Of a stretch of 64,000 nt of DNA, positions 13,440 through 24,229 are shown one piece after another. How positions within the stretch are numbered: the first letter of the stretch is position 1; each line of letters opens with the position of its first letter. A model generated the notes under the pieces. The model was not told where the DNA came from and searched no databases. It saw nothing but the letters and a program-made list of their open reading frames with translations. Position numbers and translations under genes: made by a program. The stretch is from Scylla paramamosain (lineage: Eukaryota; Arthropoda; Malacostraca; Decapoda; Portunidae), in the NCBI RefSeq assembly GCF_035594125.1, contig NW_026973724.1:77501-141500 (forward strand), written 5' to 3'.

Positions 13440-13860
13440 AGTGGGTGTAAGGTTGGGGTATTTCCCCGTATTGTTTTCACGTCACTAAATATCACTGTAG
13501 CTTAATGATACTTTTTGTGTAGATGCGTACTGTCGTGAAACATGTTCATGAGGAGTTACAACCAGATTTATGTAAAAGAAAAAAAATAGAAAAATAAAAA
13601 TATGTAAAATAGAAGATGGTCTTGCTAATTGCAACATAACTCTTCAACATTTTAATTCAGTCAGTGTTTGAAGTAGTTCGTCATGCAGGGGAGCATTTTT
13701 TCTAGGTCTGTCAATAACTACTTCTTTAACAAGTCGTCGTAAAATTAATATTTATTAGAATAATTATTAGAAAACTTTTTTATTCGTATGAAAATATTTT
13801 CTTAAATGTTTTTTTTTATTTTGATAGAAAAAAAAAAGGGTCAGTGTCGATCATAGAGCA
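13440..13860. other. AT-rich stretch without recognised genes
   Basis: No coding or RNA feature seen. Long T and A runs occur near 13800-13840. Confidence 0.5.
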
Positions 13861-13861
13861 T

Positions 13862-14260
13862 TTATCTATAAACAACAACAAAAAGTATGAAAAGCTGTTG
13901 ATGAATGTGAAGGACGTGTGAGCAAGAGTGCAAATGTCTGCATCTCCAGAAAACGGCGCCTGCCCCTCGCTCTGCTGGCTGCTTGCCTCGCACTTTTCTC
14001 TTGGCGGGTGTTTCATCGTGCCATCCAGTACATGCAGGCGTCTCAAAGTGTTTGCTGAGACAGGTGTGCCAGTGTCGCTGTAGACATTGCTCTCTGTGTG
14101 CCCAGGCCTGAGATGTGACGCTGCCTGTGCCGCGGCAAAGTCCACCCTTGCTTTCATGGCTCTCTTGTGTTGCGCAAGAGAACCAAATGTTGTGGTGCAC
14201 GGACTCCTTGTCTTTTGGCTTTTGTTACCTGGACATCACAGTACATACATGTGTACTTAG
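13862..14260 (-). other. GC-richer island with overlapping minus-strand open frames
   Basis: This island stands out from AT-rich flanks. One minus frame reads FGSLAQHKRAMKARVDFAAA, then QAASHLRPGHTESNVY. The beginning resembles the C-terminal half of a C2H2 finger (F-x-x-L-x-x-H-x-x-x-x-H-like), but the cysteine pair is not convincingly present. Another frame of similar length overlaps it, so neither is proven coding. Possibly a decayed exon; the function is unknown. Confidence 0.25.
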
Positions 14261-14271
14261 TGAAGTATAAA

Positions 14272-14273
<2 letters not shown>

Positions 14274-14365
<92 letters not shown>
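14274..14365. repeat. (CT)n microsatellite
   Basis: About 46 CT units between the GC-richer island and the second A-rich satellite block. Confidence 0.98.
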
Positions 14366-14367
<2 letters not shown>

Positions 14368-14375
14368 CAATTATG

Positions 14376-15940
14376 TGCATAATTATAAAAACCGTAACTT
14401 GCTCAGGAGGATGAAAGAAAGGAAAGAAAAACGTTGAAGAAAAATATGCATATATCATGTGTGAAAGAAAAAACTTGATCATGAAAAAAATAAAGAAAAG
14501 AAATAAATATAAGATAACACAAGTTAAAAAGAATGAAAAACGTAACTTAGAGTTAAAAAAAAAAAAAAAAAATCAAAGAAAAAGTAAAATACGTGCTGTA
14601 ATAATATTATCGATGTTTGTGTGGAAAGCGTAACTTGATCAAGAGGATAAAACAAAAACAAAACAAAAAAAAATAGGAAAAAAGGAGAAGGTAGTAAAAT
14701 TATGTATGGAAAACAAAACCTGAAAATTACAAAAAAAAAGAAAAAATAAAAACAATAAGATATGCAGTAAAATTAAGGATGCCTGTGTGAAAAAGAAAGA
14801 CAGTGTGAAGAAGAAGATGAATTGTGTGTTTTCCTGCAAGAATCTGAGCCTTGCTTGTCACGCAGGAAGAACATTTTCTCTGTGAAATAAATGAAAAAAA
14901 AAAGAAAGACAGCGTGAAGAAGAGGATTAATTGTGTGTTTTCCTAGAAGAATCTGAGCCTTGCTTGTCACGCAGGAAGAACATTTTCTCTGTGAAATAAA
15001 AAAAAAAACACGAAAAAAAGAAAATAATGTATAAAAATTTTACATATGTGTGTGAAAAACGTTCCCCAAAAAGAATTAAAACAGGAAAAGAAAAACCAAC
15101 AAAATATAAACCAAAATAATGGATGCATTTGTGAAAAAATAAAGGAAATAAATACGCAATGTGGATGTTTGTGTGAACAGCGGGATTTGTCCCAGAGGGA
15201 AAACAAGGAAAAGAAAATGTGAAATATGTGAAAAATATATCTTTCAAGAGAATGAAAAAACAAAAACGTGAAAATGTGAATAAAAAAAATAATAAAGAAG
15301 AAAAACAAGATATTGTAATACAATTATGTATGTGTGTGAAAACCGTAACGTAAAAAAATAAAACAGAAAAAAAAAGAAATAAAAAAATTAGTAAGGTTAT
15401 GTATATCAATGGGAAAAACGGAACTTGAAAAGGACAAAAAAGAAAAATGAAAAAAAATGTAGTAAAATTATTGAAGCATGTGTGAAAAAGTTAATTTGAT
15501 GGAGAGGATAAATTAACTTTTTTTCCTACATAAACTTGAGCCTTGCTTTTCATGCGGCAAGAAAAACAAATGTAAAACGGACGTGTTTGTAAAAAAATGC
15601 AAAGAAAAAAAAAATGTAACAATTATGGATGGATTCATCCAAGAGAATGAAATTACACGAAGGAAAACGAAAATACGAAGAAATGTCAAAAAGATATGTG
15701 AAGAAAATCATTAAATAAAAAAACGCTAAAAAGATAAAAAAAAAAAAAAAAAAAAAAAAAAGAAGAATATTTTATAATAAAATTATGTATATAAGTGTGA
15801 AAACCGTAGCTTGTTCAAGAGGATGAAATAAAGAAAAAAAAAAAAAAAGAGAATATATGTTCCTGAATTTATGTATATAGTGTGTGTAAAAAAAAAGAAA
15901 CTTGAAGAATAAAGAAAAAAATGAAATAAAAAACATCTTT
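14376..15940. repeat. A-rich degenerate tandem satellite, block 2
   Basis: It has the same core as block 1 (GTGTGAAAAACGTAACTTG, ATCAAGAGGATAAAA). The extended unit with GAATCTGAGCCTTGCTTGTC occurs twice in tandem at about 14815-14890 and 14925-15000, and again near 15515. From about 15166 to 15940 it is nearly colinear with 10447-11235 of block 1. Confidence 0.8.
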
Positions 15941-15949
15941 CCCGACTGT

Positions 15950-16430
15950 TAACTTGGTGTACTCTTCAGGAATAACATAGCCAGTGCGAGTCAGGGGAAT
16001 TGGAGGAGCTTGTTGAGCGTCCTGTCGTCACTGCCGCACGTAGCGGCTCGTAGTAGATGTGGACGGCACATGAGCCAGTGAATGTTCATCCACTTTTGAC
16101 AAAACGTTAGCCACCAAAGCACGAGAACATTCTTGAGTAGAAGTAGCATCAGCTTTCAGCTCGCCCATGGCCTCCCTCGACTTCACAGCCGCAGCAGTCG
16201 TGGAATGATTGTGCCCGTTCGCACTTTCACGATAGTGAAGGTTTCATCCCCTACTGTTGTGTGAACACGAGCCTTGCATGCAGTAGCCTCACATCGCCAG
16301 TATTGCTTGGTTCCATCGGCGTTTTTCTTCTGTGCAGCGTAGATGAAGTTAAGATCATCAACAAGCTTTTCCCTGCCACGCCTTGATGGGATTGTGTGCG
16401 GCATGCTGCTCTGACTGTGGTGGCCCACGT
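15950..16430 (-). pseudogene. FLYWCH-type zinc-finger protein fragment (frameshift and stop)
   Basis: On the minus strand, after an acceptor-like ttttcag near 16430, the frame reads SRRGREKLVDDLNFIYAAQK, then YWRCEATACKARVHTT and GDETFTIVKV. This is the FLYWCH fold: Y-W-x-C and C-x-A-R supply two of the zinc ligands, and H-N-H should follow. NGHNHSTTAAAVKSREAMGE is present but in the adjacent frame, after a one-base shift near 16214. It continues to KVDEHSLAHVPSTSTTSRYV and meets a TGA before RQDAQQAPPIPLTRTGYV. FLYWCH domains occur in chromatin proteins and beside MULE-type transposases in animals; with the SWIM fragment at 56.5 kb, a transposon origin is likely (inference). Confidence 0.75.
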
Positions 16431-16530
16431 ACTGAAAAGTGAAAATAGAAAACCGAACCAGTGAACGGTAGTCAAGCTAACAACCTGATGTATCAAATCA
16501 TGATTCGAACAACACACTCACACAACATCA

Positions 16531-16533
16531 CAA

Positions 16534-16560
<27 letters not shown>
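16531..16560. repeat. (CA)n microsatellite
   Basis: About 14 CA units. Confidence 0.95.
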
Positions 16561-16564
<4 letters not shown>

Positions 16565-16617
16565 TGGTCGGATCTTGTCGTAGTAATGGAGTTTCGTAAC
16601 TAACGCGACAAAAATAC

Positions 16618-16736
16618 AGCCAAGGGAACGAATCACCCTAGGGGACAAATAACCCTAGGGTTCCAATCCTCCAGGGATGAATACCCCGGGGATGAAGCAA
16701 CCGGGACATTTCACCCGGGGACGAATCACCCTAGAA
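16618..16736. repeat. Short degenerate minisatellite rich in CCTAGG/CCCGGG
   Basis: About six units of roughly 19-20 bp of the form GACGAATCACCCTAGGGG, with paired CCCTAG, CCCCGGGG and CACCCGGGG variants. Confidence 0.6.
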
Positions 16737-16738
16737 CC

Positions 16739-16769
<31 letters not shown>

Positions 16770-16886
16770 ATGGTGGTGGTGATGGTAATATTGATAATAG
16801 TAGTAGTAGTAATAGTAGTAGTAGTAGTGATGGTGGTGGTGGTGGTGGTAGTAATATTGATAATAATAGTAGTGTAGTAGTAGTAA

Positions 16887-16927
<41 letters not shown>

Positions 16928-16957
16928 ATGGTGGTGATGATGGTGTTAGTAATATCG

Positions 16958-17003
<46 letters not shown>

Positions 17004-17035
17004 CAGTAATAGTAGTAGTAGTGGCAGCAGCAGCA
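16737..17035. repeat. (GTA/GTG)n trinucleotide array
   Basis: About 300 bp of TAG-phase trinucleotides with GTG, ATA and GCA variants. The open frames across it (poly-Val, poly-Leu, poly-Tyr) are artefacts. Confidence 0.95.
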
Positions 17036-17039
17036 GCAT

Positions 17040-17600
17040 ATGTTTGTTAATGGAATCGGCAGCGATAAGGTCATCTCCCCCATCCTAACAAAATAATACA
17101 ACGGTAATCGGTAATAAATCATCAATGAAGTTTCACATTACAATAGCCTGTAACATGGAGTCATAAATATTCCTCATATCACATCATTAAGTCGTTAATA
17201 ATAACAAAAACTTAACTATTGTAATATACAATTATATATAACACAAAAATAAAACGAACATCCCCCGTAACATTTCATAAACCACAATACAAAAATAACA
17301 AGCCTGAGTGCCCAGTTCTCTTGCAGCGCTTTTATTTATTTATTTTTTTTTTTCTGTAGTGTTATTAATCCCCAACCTATGTTCGTGCGCCCCTATGCAC
17401 TGTTTTGTAACCAACTTTTCTTTAATAAACTCTTAAACTGCGACTGATGTACAGGCACAGTACAAGGTTTTCGTTACAGGTCAGAGTCCGTTTCAGAAAA
17501 GATGGGATTGCTATTTTTGCTGTTCGAACTTTCATAGGTTTCGAGACGTGAGCTCGAGGCGATGAAGGGTTGAGCCTGAGGGACTTCCCATTTTTCAGTG
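17040..17600. other. AT-rich intergenic stretch
   Basis: No gene or repeat family was recognised. It ends where the pyrimidine-rich tract begins. Confidence 0.5.
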
Positions 17601-17879
17601 TGTGTGTCGTGGTGGCGAGGAGCGGTGGTGTAGCTTCCTTTGGCTCCTGCTCCTCCTTTCTTTTCCCCCTTTAGTCTTTTTTAACGCTTGTCCTCGTGTT
17701 CCTCTTCCTCCTCGTTACCTTTCCATCGTTATCGTTATCATCATCCTCGCCCTCTCCGCCGGCCTTGTGTTCCTCACCTTACATCTGCAGATGGGGCTCA
17801 CCCTCCTCTTCCTTTTTCTGCTGATTCAACGCTTCTCGATTTTAGTTTTCTTTCTCCTCGTTCTCATCTTTTATCTTGT

Positions 17880-17966
17880 CCTCCACCACTCCTCTCCACA
17901 CGAACAAGGACACACACACGCCACACTGTCACTGTCGATCCGGTGTCATTGCAACGTCTTGTTCAG
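17880..17966 (+). other. Exon-like cassette 0 (member of a tandem family)
   Basis: The open stretch ends THTRHTVTVDPVSLQRLVQ, followed by the strong donor gtgagtctcaag at 17967. The donor context (gtgagt, y, tcaag) and the H-x-T-V-x-V-D-like residues resemble the cassettes at 21.6, 22.7 and 23.2 kb. The 5' limit is unclear and no protein family is recognised. Confidence 0.3.
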
Positions 17967-18017
17967 GTGAGTCTCAAGCCTTGTATTAAACAGTGGAAGT
18001 TTGCTTATCTCGTTGCA

Positions 18018-18018
<1 letters not shown>

Positions 18019-18060
<42 letters not shown>
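18019..18060. repeat. (GT)n microsatellite
   Basis: About 20 GT units. Confidence 0.97.
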
Positions 18061-18062
<2 letters not shown>

Positions 18063-18973
18063 GTTTTCATGATGTTTATAGATAAGTTTGATAAGTTTTT
18101 GTTTCATATTTCCAAGTTGGATGTAGTTCTTAAACAGTTTTTATGTAGTTTTCATGATTTTTATGGGTAAGTTTTGTTTTCATATTTCAAAGATACACGT
18201 ATATCTATTTTATTTTTTAAAATGTTGGTAATGGTACTCAGACTCTTTACGTCCCTCCATCATCACCAGTTTACTTGTTTTCTCCCTCGCTTCTCCACTC
18301 GTTGGCATTTTCTCCTCCTCCCTCACTGCTTCCTTGTTCTCTTCATCCATCCTTCGCTTGTTCCTCGTTTTGCACCCTCCCCCTCCTTTATGTACTTCTC
18401 TATCTTCCCTCTTGCCTCTTCTCAAGTTAATTTGTTCCTGCATCAGTAGTGAGATTTTAAAATATTTGGTAGTATTCCCAGTATCACGTGAACATTGATA
18501 ATTTTTCCAATAGGTTTACAATTATTACCCTTCATCTTCTTTCCATCCTGCCCCCTGCCACCTTCCCTGCCTCCACCCGTGCCTCCTTCCTCAGACTCTA
18601 CCCCCTGCTGGCCTCTGTTACTTCTTGCTGCTTTCCTCTCTCCTTCCTCCTCCTCCACTGTTCTTTCTTTGCCTGTCAGTTGGTTTCTTGCAGCATTCCA
18701 CCGTTTTCCTTCTCCCTCCCTCCGCTCTAAACGTCAAGATGATAAATTTCGTTCTCTTGTTCGTTTGCTGTTTCCTGTCTACCACTTCTCTCTTTCCTTT
18801 CCTCCCTCCCTCTTCAGAGATTTATTTCCTTCACTGGTGGATGGAGAGTTGTGCATCGTGGAAGGAGGAGAGGGTGGGGAAGGGAGTAAGGGAATGTTAG
18901 ATGGCTAAGTTAGATGTACTTGGCTTCATTATCGCTTCTTTTCATGGTAATTTGGTGGTATATTAGCTGGTGG

Positions 18974-19011
<38 letters not shown>

Positions 19012-19860
19012 ATTATTATTATTATTATTATTATTACAGGATACAAGCTCTTCAAGGGTCATTCGGTCCCTCGTTTCCCCCTGATTCATGTGTTTCCTCC
19101 TTTACTCGTTAACTAGTTACTTCCTTTTCTCCACGCCTCCATCCCCATCCTCTTCTCCTTCCCTACTTTCTCTCCTCGACCCTCCACCTCCTCGTCCCCC
19201 TCCTCGTTTTCCTTCCTCCCTCCCTCCCTCCCTCCCTCCTAGAATTGCCTCCCAACTATTTCGGAATTAATCGTAAATCGTCCTTCTGGTGATTCATTCA
19301 TTCTCTTTCCCTTTCCCTCTTTTCTTTCTTTAACTAACCCTCTGTTATGATCCCCCCCTTTGCGTCTTTTTTTTTTTTTTTTCATCCGCCGCCACCTTCT
19401 CTGTCTGTCTGTCTGTCTGTCTGTGCCTCTCCCCTTTCTGTTTATCTTTGTCTATCTCTTGTCTGTCTTTCATTCTCTGTCAGCGTCTGCCTCTCGTCGA
19501 TTCCCTTTCAATTTTCTGTTATCGTTTACTCGTACGTGTGATAAACTACACAGATCTTTATAATTTCTTTTCACTTCCAAAAGCTGCTAGTATATTTACT
19601 CCATTGCTGCCTCGGTGCAAGTTTTCAAGTCCTTGAAATAATTAGGCAGTCAGTTATTTGTTATTGACGAGGATTACGGAACAACAACAATAACGAATGA
19701 ACGCTTTTAGATGGTTGTGATACGTATACCACCTGTTTACCAAATATAATAATAGGAGCTTCAACTCTTGCGATCCGTATTCAAACATTTGCTATAGTTC
19801 TTGTTAACACAGAAAATTAAGCAATTATAAGTGCTAGAGATTACACAAGTTTCTTTGGTT
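18061..19860. other. Pyrimidine-rich tract without a recognised gene
   Basis: C/T-rich on the plus strand with CTA and TTA arrays at 18977-19038, (CCCT)n near 19220 and CTGT repeats near 19400. Ser/Pro/Leu-rich open frames reflect composition and overlap in several frames. No familiar domain is seen. Confidence 0.5.
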
Positions 19861-19915
19861 TGTAACAGGAAACCGGAACAAGGAGACATGAAAGTTGGCG
19901 GTGCGTGTGGCTGTG

Positions 19916-19919
19916 GTGA

Positions 19920-19976
<57 letters not shown>

Positions 19977-19977
19977 T
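19916..19977. repeat. (CGG)n(CGA)n compound trinucleotide array
   Basis: About 9 CGG units followed by about 11 CGA units. Just upstream, 19869-19914 looks like a small exon (acceptor ttgtaacag, donor gtgagc), so the array would start at an intron's 5' end. Confidence 0.9.
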
Positions 19978-20300
19978 GTGGCGTGGCTAGCGGGTTTCTG
20001 CAGTATCCCTCTCCTTCCTGTTTTCTGTTCTTCCCCGTTCTCTTCCTCCGCCTCGTGTACTGCTACTCGCTCTTGTACGGTGACTTTTTTTCCTTCGTTG
20101 CAATATTTTGTCTGTTTTCTCTTTTCTTTTCTTCTCGTGCTTTTTATTTACATTATTATTTCTTATTCTATTTTGTTTATTTTGTGTGTTTGTACGTGTG
20201 TATTTTCTTCCTCCACATTTTATTTGGATTTTCTTAATTTTTCTCGTATTTTTCTATTCTCCTATTCTTCCTTGTATCACACACACACACACACACACAC

Positions 20301-20470
20301 GCCGCGTAGTGTAGTGGTTGTTAGCACGCTCGGCTCACAACCAAGAAGGCCTGGGTTCGAATCCCGGGAGCGACGAGGCAAACGGGTGAGCCTCTTAATG
20401 TGTAGCCCCTGTTCACCTAGCAGCAAGTAGGTACGGGATGTAACCCGAGGGGTTGTGACCTCGCTGTTTT
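20301..20470 (+). mobile_element. tRNA-Val-like SINE
   Basis: The head at 20301-20373 has A box TAGTGTAGTGGTT, an anticodon-arm loop containing CAC (Val-type), and B box GGTTCGAATCC with T-stem CTGGG/CCCGG. The tRNA-unrelated tail includes CACCTAGCAGCAAGTAGGT and ATGTAACCCGAGGGGTTGTG, followed by an ATT-rich end. The acceptor stem does not close (GCCGCG versus the region after GGGAGCGAC), so it is a SINE and not a tRNA gene. A CA array lies directly upstream. Confidence 0.8.
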
Positions 20471-20479
20471 ATTATTAAA

Positions 20480-21300
20480 TAGTTTGCATATTTATTTATC
20501 TACATATATTATTTGCATATTTATTTATCTACATATATTATTTTTATTTTATTATTATTATTATTATTTATTTTATTTTATTTATTTATTTTTTTTTTTT
20601 GTGTGTGTGTGTGTCAGGGATGAGTTTTACAGCTCTCATCGCAAGTTGTATTAAAATTCAATAGCCACATTTGCTCGCTCGTGTATATATTGTTTAGTGT
20701 TATCAGCGGTTCTTAAGAAACAGAATTTTAAGAGATTATAAACTTTACGTGATATTAAGTTTTGTTTGGTTAACACTTGATGCGCTTCATCCTTCTCGCT
20801 CTTTGTTCGTGTTTCATTCTCTTTCCTCATGTAAACTGCTGTCCTCATTCGTTTGTTCCCTTCTTTTATGCACTTCAACCATCCAGCCACAATTTCTCGG
20901 TTGCCTCTGCACTTGTGTTGTTGTCTTGTTCATCTTGTATTCTAAGGCAATGGAACAGTCCGTTGATTTCTGTTGCTATTTTTAAATTCTTGCACTATAT
21001 ACATTTTTCATAGATTTTCCTGGAAACCATGATTTTAAGACCAATTGGAAAGTGGGTGAGTGTTCGAAAGCACACACAAAAGTTCCTAATTTCACCGTAA
21101 GTTACTGGAGGCAAACTTTAGAGATTCAGTAAATCTTTGTTAATGTTGCTTTCTCCCCCCTTTACAGATTGCCTGTTCATCTTTCCCTTCCTCAACGCTT
21201 TGTTATTCTCGTCTTCCGCTTTTATTCCTGCTTCACTTCTAGTTTCAAGAGACTCGGTTTGTGAGTCGTATGCTTGCGTGCGTTGCAGTGGTGAGAGGAA
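20480..21300. other. AT-rich then pyrimidine-rich stretch
   Basis: TTTA/ATTT repeats at 20480-20600, followed by unremarkable sequence. Two overlapping plus frames near 20750-21010 show no recognised motif. Confidence 0.45.

Positions 21301-21341
<41 letters not shown>
21301..21341. repeat. (GT)n microsatellite
   Basis: About 20 GT units. A looser GT-rich stretch continues to 21440. Confidence 0.97.
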
Positions 21342-21623
21342 CTGGCTGGTGGACAGAAGACTTGTGTGTGGTGGGGTGGGGACAGTATTTAGTGAAGGAA
21401 TGTGGTTGTTTGTGTGTGTGTGTGAGTGTGTGTGTTAGGGGTGTGGGAAGGGTGGTGGGTGACGGGGAGCGCGTCGTTGCAGTCTTAACATTTTCTCTTG
21501 TTATCCACGTCCTCTTTGTCAGCCTCCACCTTTTCTTGTCCCTGAGTTTTCTGCTTCCTTTTCTGCATGAACTTACACATGTCGTCGTCTCCTTTTACTT
21601 CATCCTTTTGCTTTTCAGTCGTG

Positions 21624-21698
21624 ATGGTCCTCGTCCAGCTCCTCGCCACCTCACCACACGCCACCACCGTCCCTGTTGATGCTGCGTCAACTTTATTG
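21624..21698 (+). other. Exon-like cassette 1 of tandem family
   Basis: Starts ATG after an acceptor-like ttttgcttttcag and reads MVLVQLLATSPHATTVPVDA, then ASTLL, then donor gtgagc at 21699. The flanks (upstream CTTTTACTTCATCCTTTTG, downstream TCACCGCTCGTTTAGGCT) recur at the 23.2 kb cassette. The hydrophobic start would suit a signal peptide. The product is unknown and transcription is unproven. Confidence 0.35.
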
Positions 21699-21815
21699 GT
21701 GAGCCTTGCGTCCCAAAGGGTTTTTTTTCCCCCTCTTTTTCTCCTGTATTCCTCACCGCTCGTTTAGGCTGTCGTCTTTCCCTTCCCCTTTCTCTTTCTT
21801 TTCACCACACTTTCA

Positions 21816-21817
<2 letters not shown>

Positions 21818-21888
<71 letters not shown>
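21818..21888. repeat. (CT)n microsatellite
   Basis: About 35 CT units shortly downstream of cassette 1. Confidence 0.97.
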
Positions 21889-21892
<4 letters not shown>

Positions 21893-22649
21893 TTGGAATA
21901 AATTATCTAAAAATATCGTTTAATTACGTGATTTTTTTTTCTCATGCTTTTCTTGTCCCCATTTCCTTTCTCTCAGCTTCCATTTATTTTTCTTGAATAA
22001 ATTCTAAGGCGTTAAAGCAAGAGAGCAGGATACCGAGAAAACAATATCTGCGTGTAATGTTCACCACCACGGTCTTGGAGATCACGTGTTAGACCAAAGC
22101 GAGCTATATATGTATACACCTCAGGAAAAGCGTAGAGTTCATGGCATCCTGATCAGTGAGTAAGCTTGGGATTTTTCTTAAACCACTCATCTCATCCTGT
22201 TTTCCATGTAGGAGGAGGTCAGGGAGAATATATCTGCTCCCTCTTCATGATCGCCTCTATATGTATGACTGAGATTTTTCACACACCTCACCTCGTTCTC
22301 TTGTTCAGGGAGATCAGTAACTTCTCGCTCATTAATTAATTTTCACTGCAACATGCAACAATTCACAGCACTAGAAACAATGTATGAAATATCTGTGAGC
22401 GTCTACAACAAACGAGAGAATTAAAGAGTATGTTCTGTAATTTCTACCCAGTATAATGTTTGGAGGCGGCTGTCAAAAAGGAAGAGATGTCTCAGTGTGC
22501 CAAATAGCAGTGAAGAAGTTAAGAATCCTTGGCATCAGAGTGCAAAGCGAAAATTGGCTTGTCAGGCGATAGCTAGGGACGATACCTCACATACTACTTC
22601 ATCATTCTTTTTCTTTTACTACTTCATCATTCTTTTCTCTTTTGTCTTG

Positions 22650-22710
22650 ATGGTCCTTGTCCTGCTCCTCGTCACTCGCCGCCACCTCTCCCTGTCAGCT
22701 TTATTTATTG
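22650..22710 (+). other. Exon-like cassette 2 of tandem family
   Basis: Reads MVLVLLLVTRRHLSLSALFI followed by donor gtgagtttcaag at 22711. It is closely similar at the nucleotide level to cassettes 1 and 3 over the first 30 bases, and an array of CT follows. It ends in phase 1, whereas cassette 1 ends in phase 0. Confidence 0.35.
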
Positions 22711-22737
22711 GTGAGTTTCAAGACGTGCAGCCCAAAG

Positions 22738-22740
<3 letters not shown>

Positions 22741-22810
<70 letters not shown>
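22741..22810. repeat. (CT)n microsatellite
   Basis: About 34 CT units immediately downstream of cassette 2. Confidence 0.97.
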
Positions 22811-22813
<3 letters not shown>

Positions 22814-23215
22814 TGTGTGTGTGTTCTGATTCTGGTAATGTAACTTTAGATGATATAGACTTCGTTTACATGATTTTAGACAAATTCCTTACTCTTTTTT
22901 TCGGAATCAGATTCTGATGAAACTTTTATCCCACATTTTTTCTTCACTTTTTTTCTCTCCATTTTCTCACTCGGTTTTCGTTTTTGCAAGATACCGAGAG
23001 AACAATATTTAATTAAGAAAGGATAGTTAGTGTGCATGCGTGCCTATGGGTGGTATAGTCCTGTAGCAGTCTGAAGATGATCGTATAGTCCTGTAGCAGT
23101 CTTAAGATGATCATCCTGTCATCCACATCCTTCTTTTTATTGTCCTCCTTTAGGGATTCTTGCTTCTTGCACGTAAACGTATTGTCATTTACTTCCTCAT
23201 TCTTTCTTCGTCTTG

Positions 23216-23294
23216 ATGTTACTTGTCTTGCTCTTCGTCACACGCCGCCGCCTCGCCACCACGGCTGCTGTTGGTGCTGCCGGCAACTACATTG
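23216..23294 (+). other. Exon-like cassette 3 of tandem family
   Basis: Reads MLLVLLFVTRRRLATTAAVG, then AAGNYI, then donor gtgagtttcaagg at 23295 (phase 1). Shared flanks with cassette 1 (TCACCGCTCGTTTAGGCT downstream) show that a segment larger than the exon was duplicated. Confidence 0.35.
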
Positions 23295-23746
23295 GTGAGT
23301 TTCAAGGCAAAGCTTTCTCTCTTTCCCGTATTCTTCACCGCTCGTTTAGGCTACCATCTATCTCCTCTCCCCCCCCCCTCTCTCTCTCTCTTTTTTTCTT
23401 TCGAGTTACTGTAACTTTACAAAGATTTAAAAGCCTTCATTCATATTTGTGCATTTTTGATTGTGTAAATTTCTTGGTATATTTTTTGTTCGGTTCCAGA
23501 TTCCAATCAGACTTTCAAGTTTTTTCAACCTTTCTCTTTCCATTTTTCCTTCTCTTCACTCCAAGTTTTTAATTTTTAAGGCTTTGAAGAAAGAGATCAA
23601 GATGCCGATAGAATAATGTGTGTGTGTGTGTGTGTGTGTGCGTGTGTTTGACGAGTATTGTGTATTTGCTTATTGTTTTCTACTATTTTTGGTTTTCTCT
23701 TTTGACGTTCCATTTTTTTCCACTTACCTGTCGAACTTCATTGCAG

Positions 23747-23835
23747 TCCTCGTCATTGCGTTCCCTCATGCGTCGCTGTCATGGCACCCTGGAACACTAC
23801 AGCCACAACTGCTGCTGTCTTTTATCCTATAACAG
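23747..23835 (+). other. Exon-like cassette 4 of tandem family
   Basis: The acceptor is ttcattgcag at 23746 and the donor gtgatg at 23836. One frame ends NTTATTAAVFYPIT, echoing cassette 3's LATTAAVGAAGNYI. This is the most diverged member. Confidence 0.28.
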
Positions 23836-24229
23836 GTGATGTGTACTACCAGTTCTCATACGTTATTCAGCAAGCGATGTTTTTCTGAAAATCATCGTAA
23901 TTTTCCGAAAGAATGATAGAATTTTCAGCAAAACCGTGGACATTATATAATCTTTTCCTATTCCTGTCCCTAGATTTATTATTCTCTCCCCTTGCAAGTC
24001 TACCACCCCCCCACCTCCATCCTTGCGGTGGTATCTTTCAGTTAACACCTGTGTACTGTGTTTTTACTTTTTTTTTTTTTTTACCTTTCATTGACTTTTA
24101 TTCCTGTCTTCTTTTTCTCTCCGTTTCATTTTTTTTTTTTCGCTCCGATAATGATGTTAATTTCCTCACACACTACGGCTCTTTTCTAGCAGCTGTGATT
24201 TAGGATTAGGAATATCTACTGGATGGGGT

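Noticed and set aside
18495..18908. 137-codon Pro/Ser-rich frame
   Set aside because: Several overlapping frames are open in the same pyrimidine-rich tract, so coding cannot be argued.
20301..20373. Functional tRNA-Val gene
   Set aside because: A and B boxes are good but the acceptor stem does not pair and a SINE tail follows.
19831..20430. 199-codon frame with an Arg run
   Set aside because: The Arg run is a CGG/CGA array and the rest crosses a SINE and a CA array.
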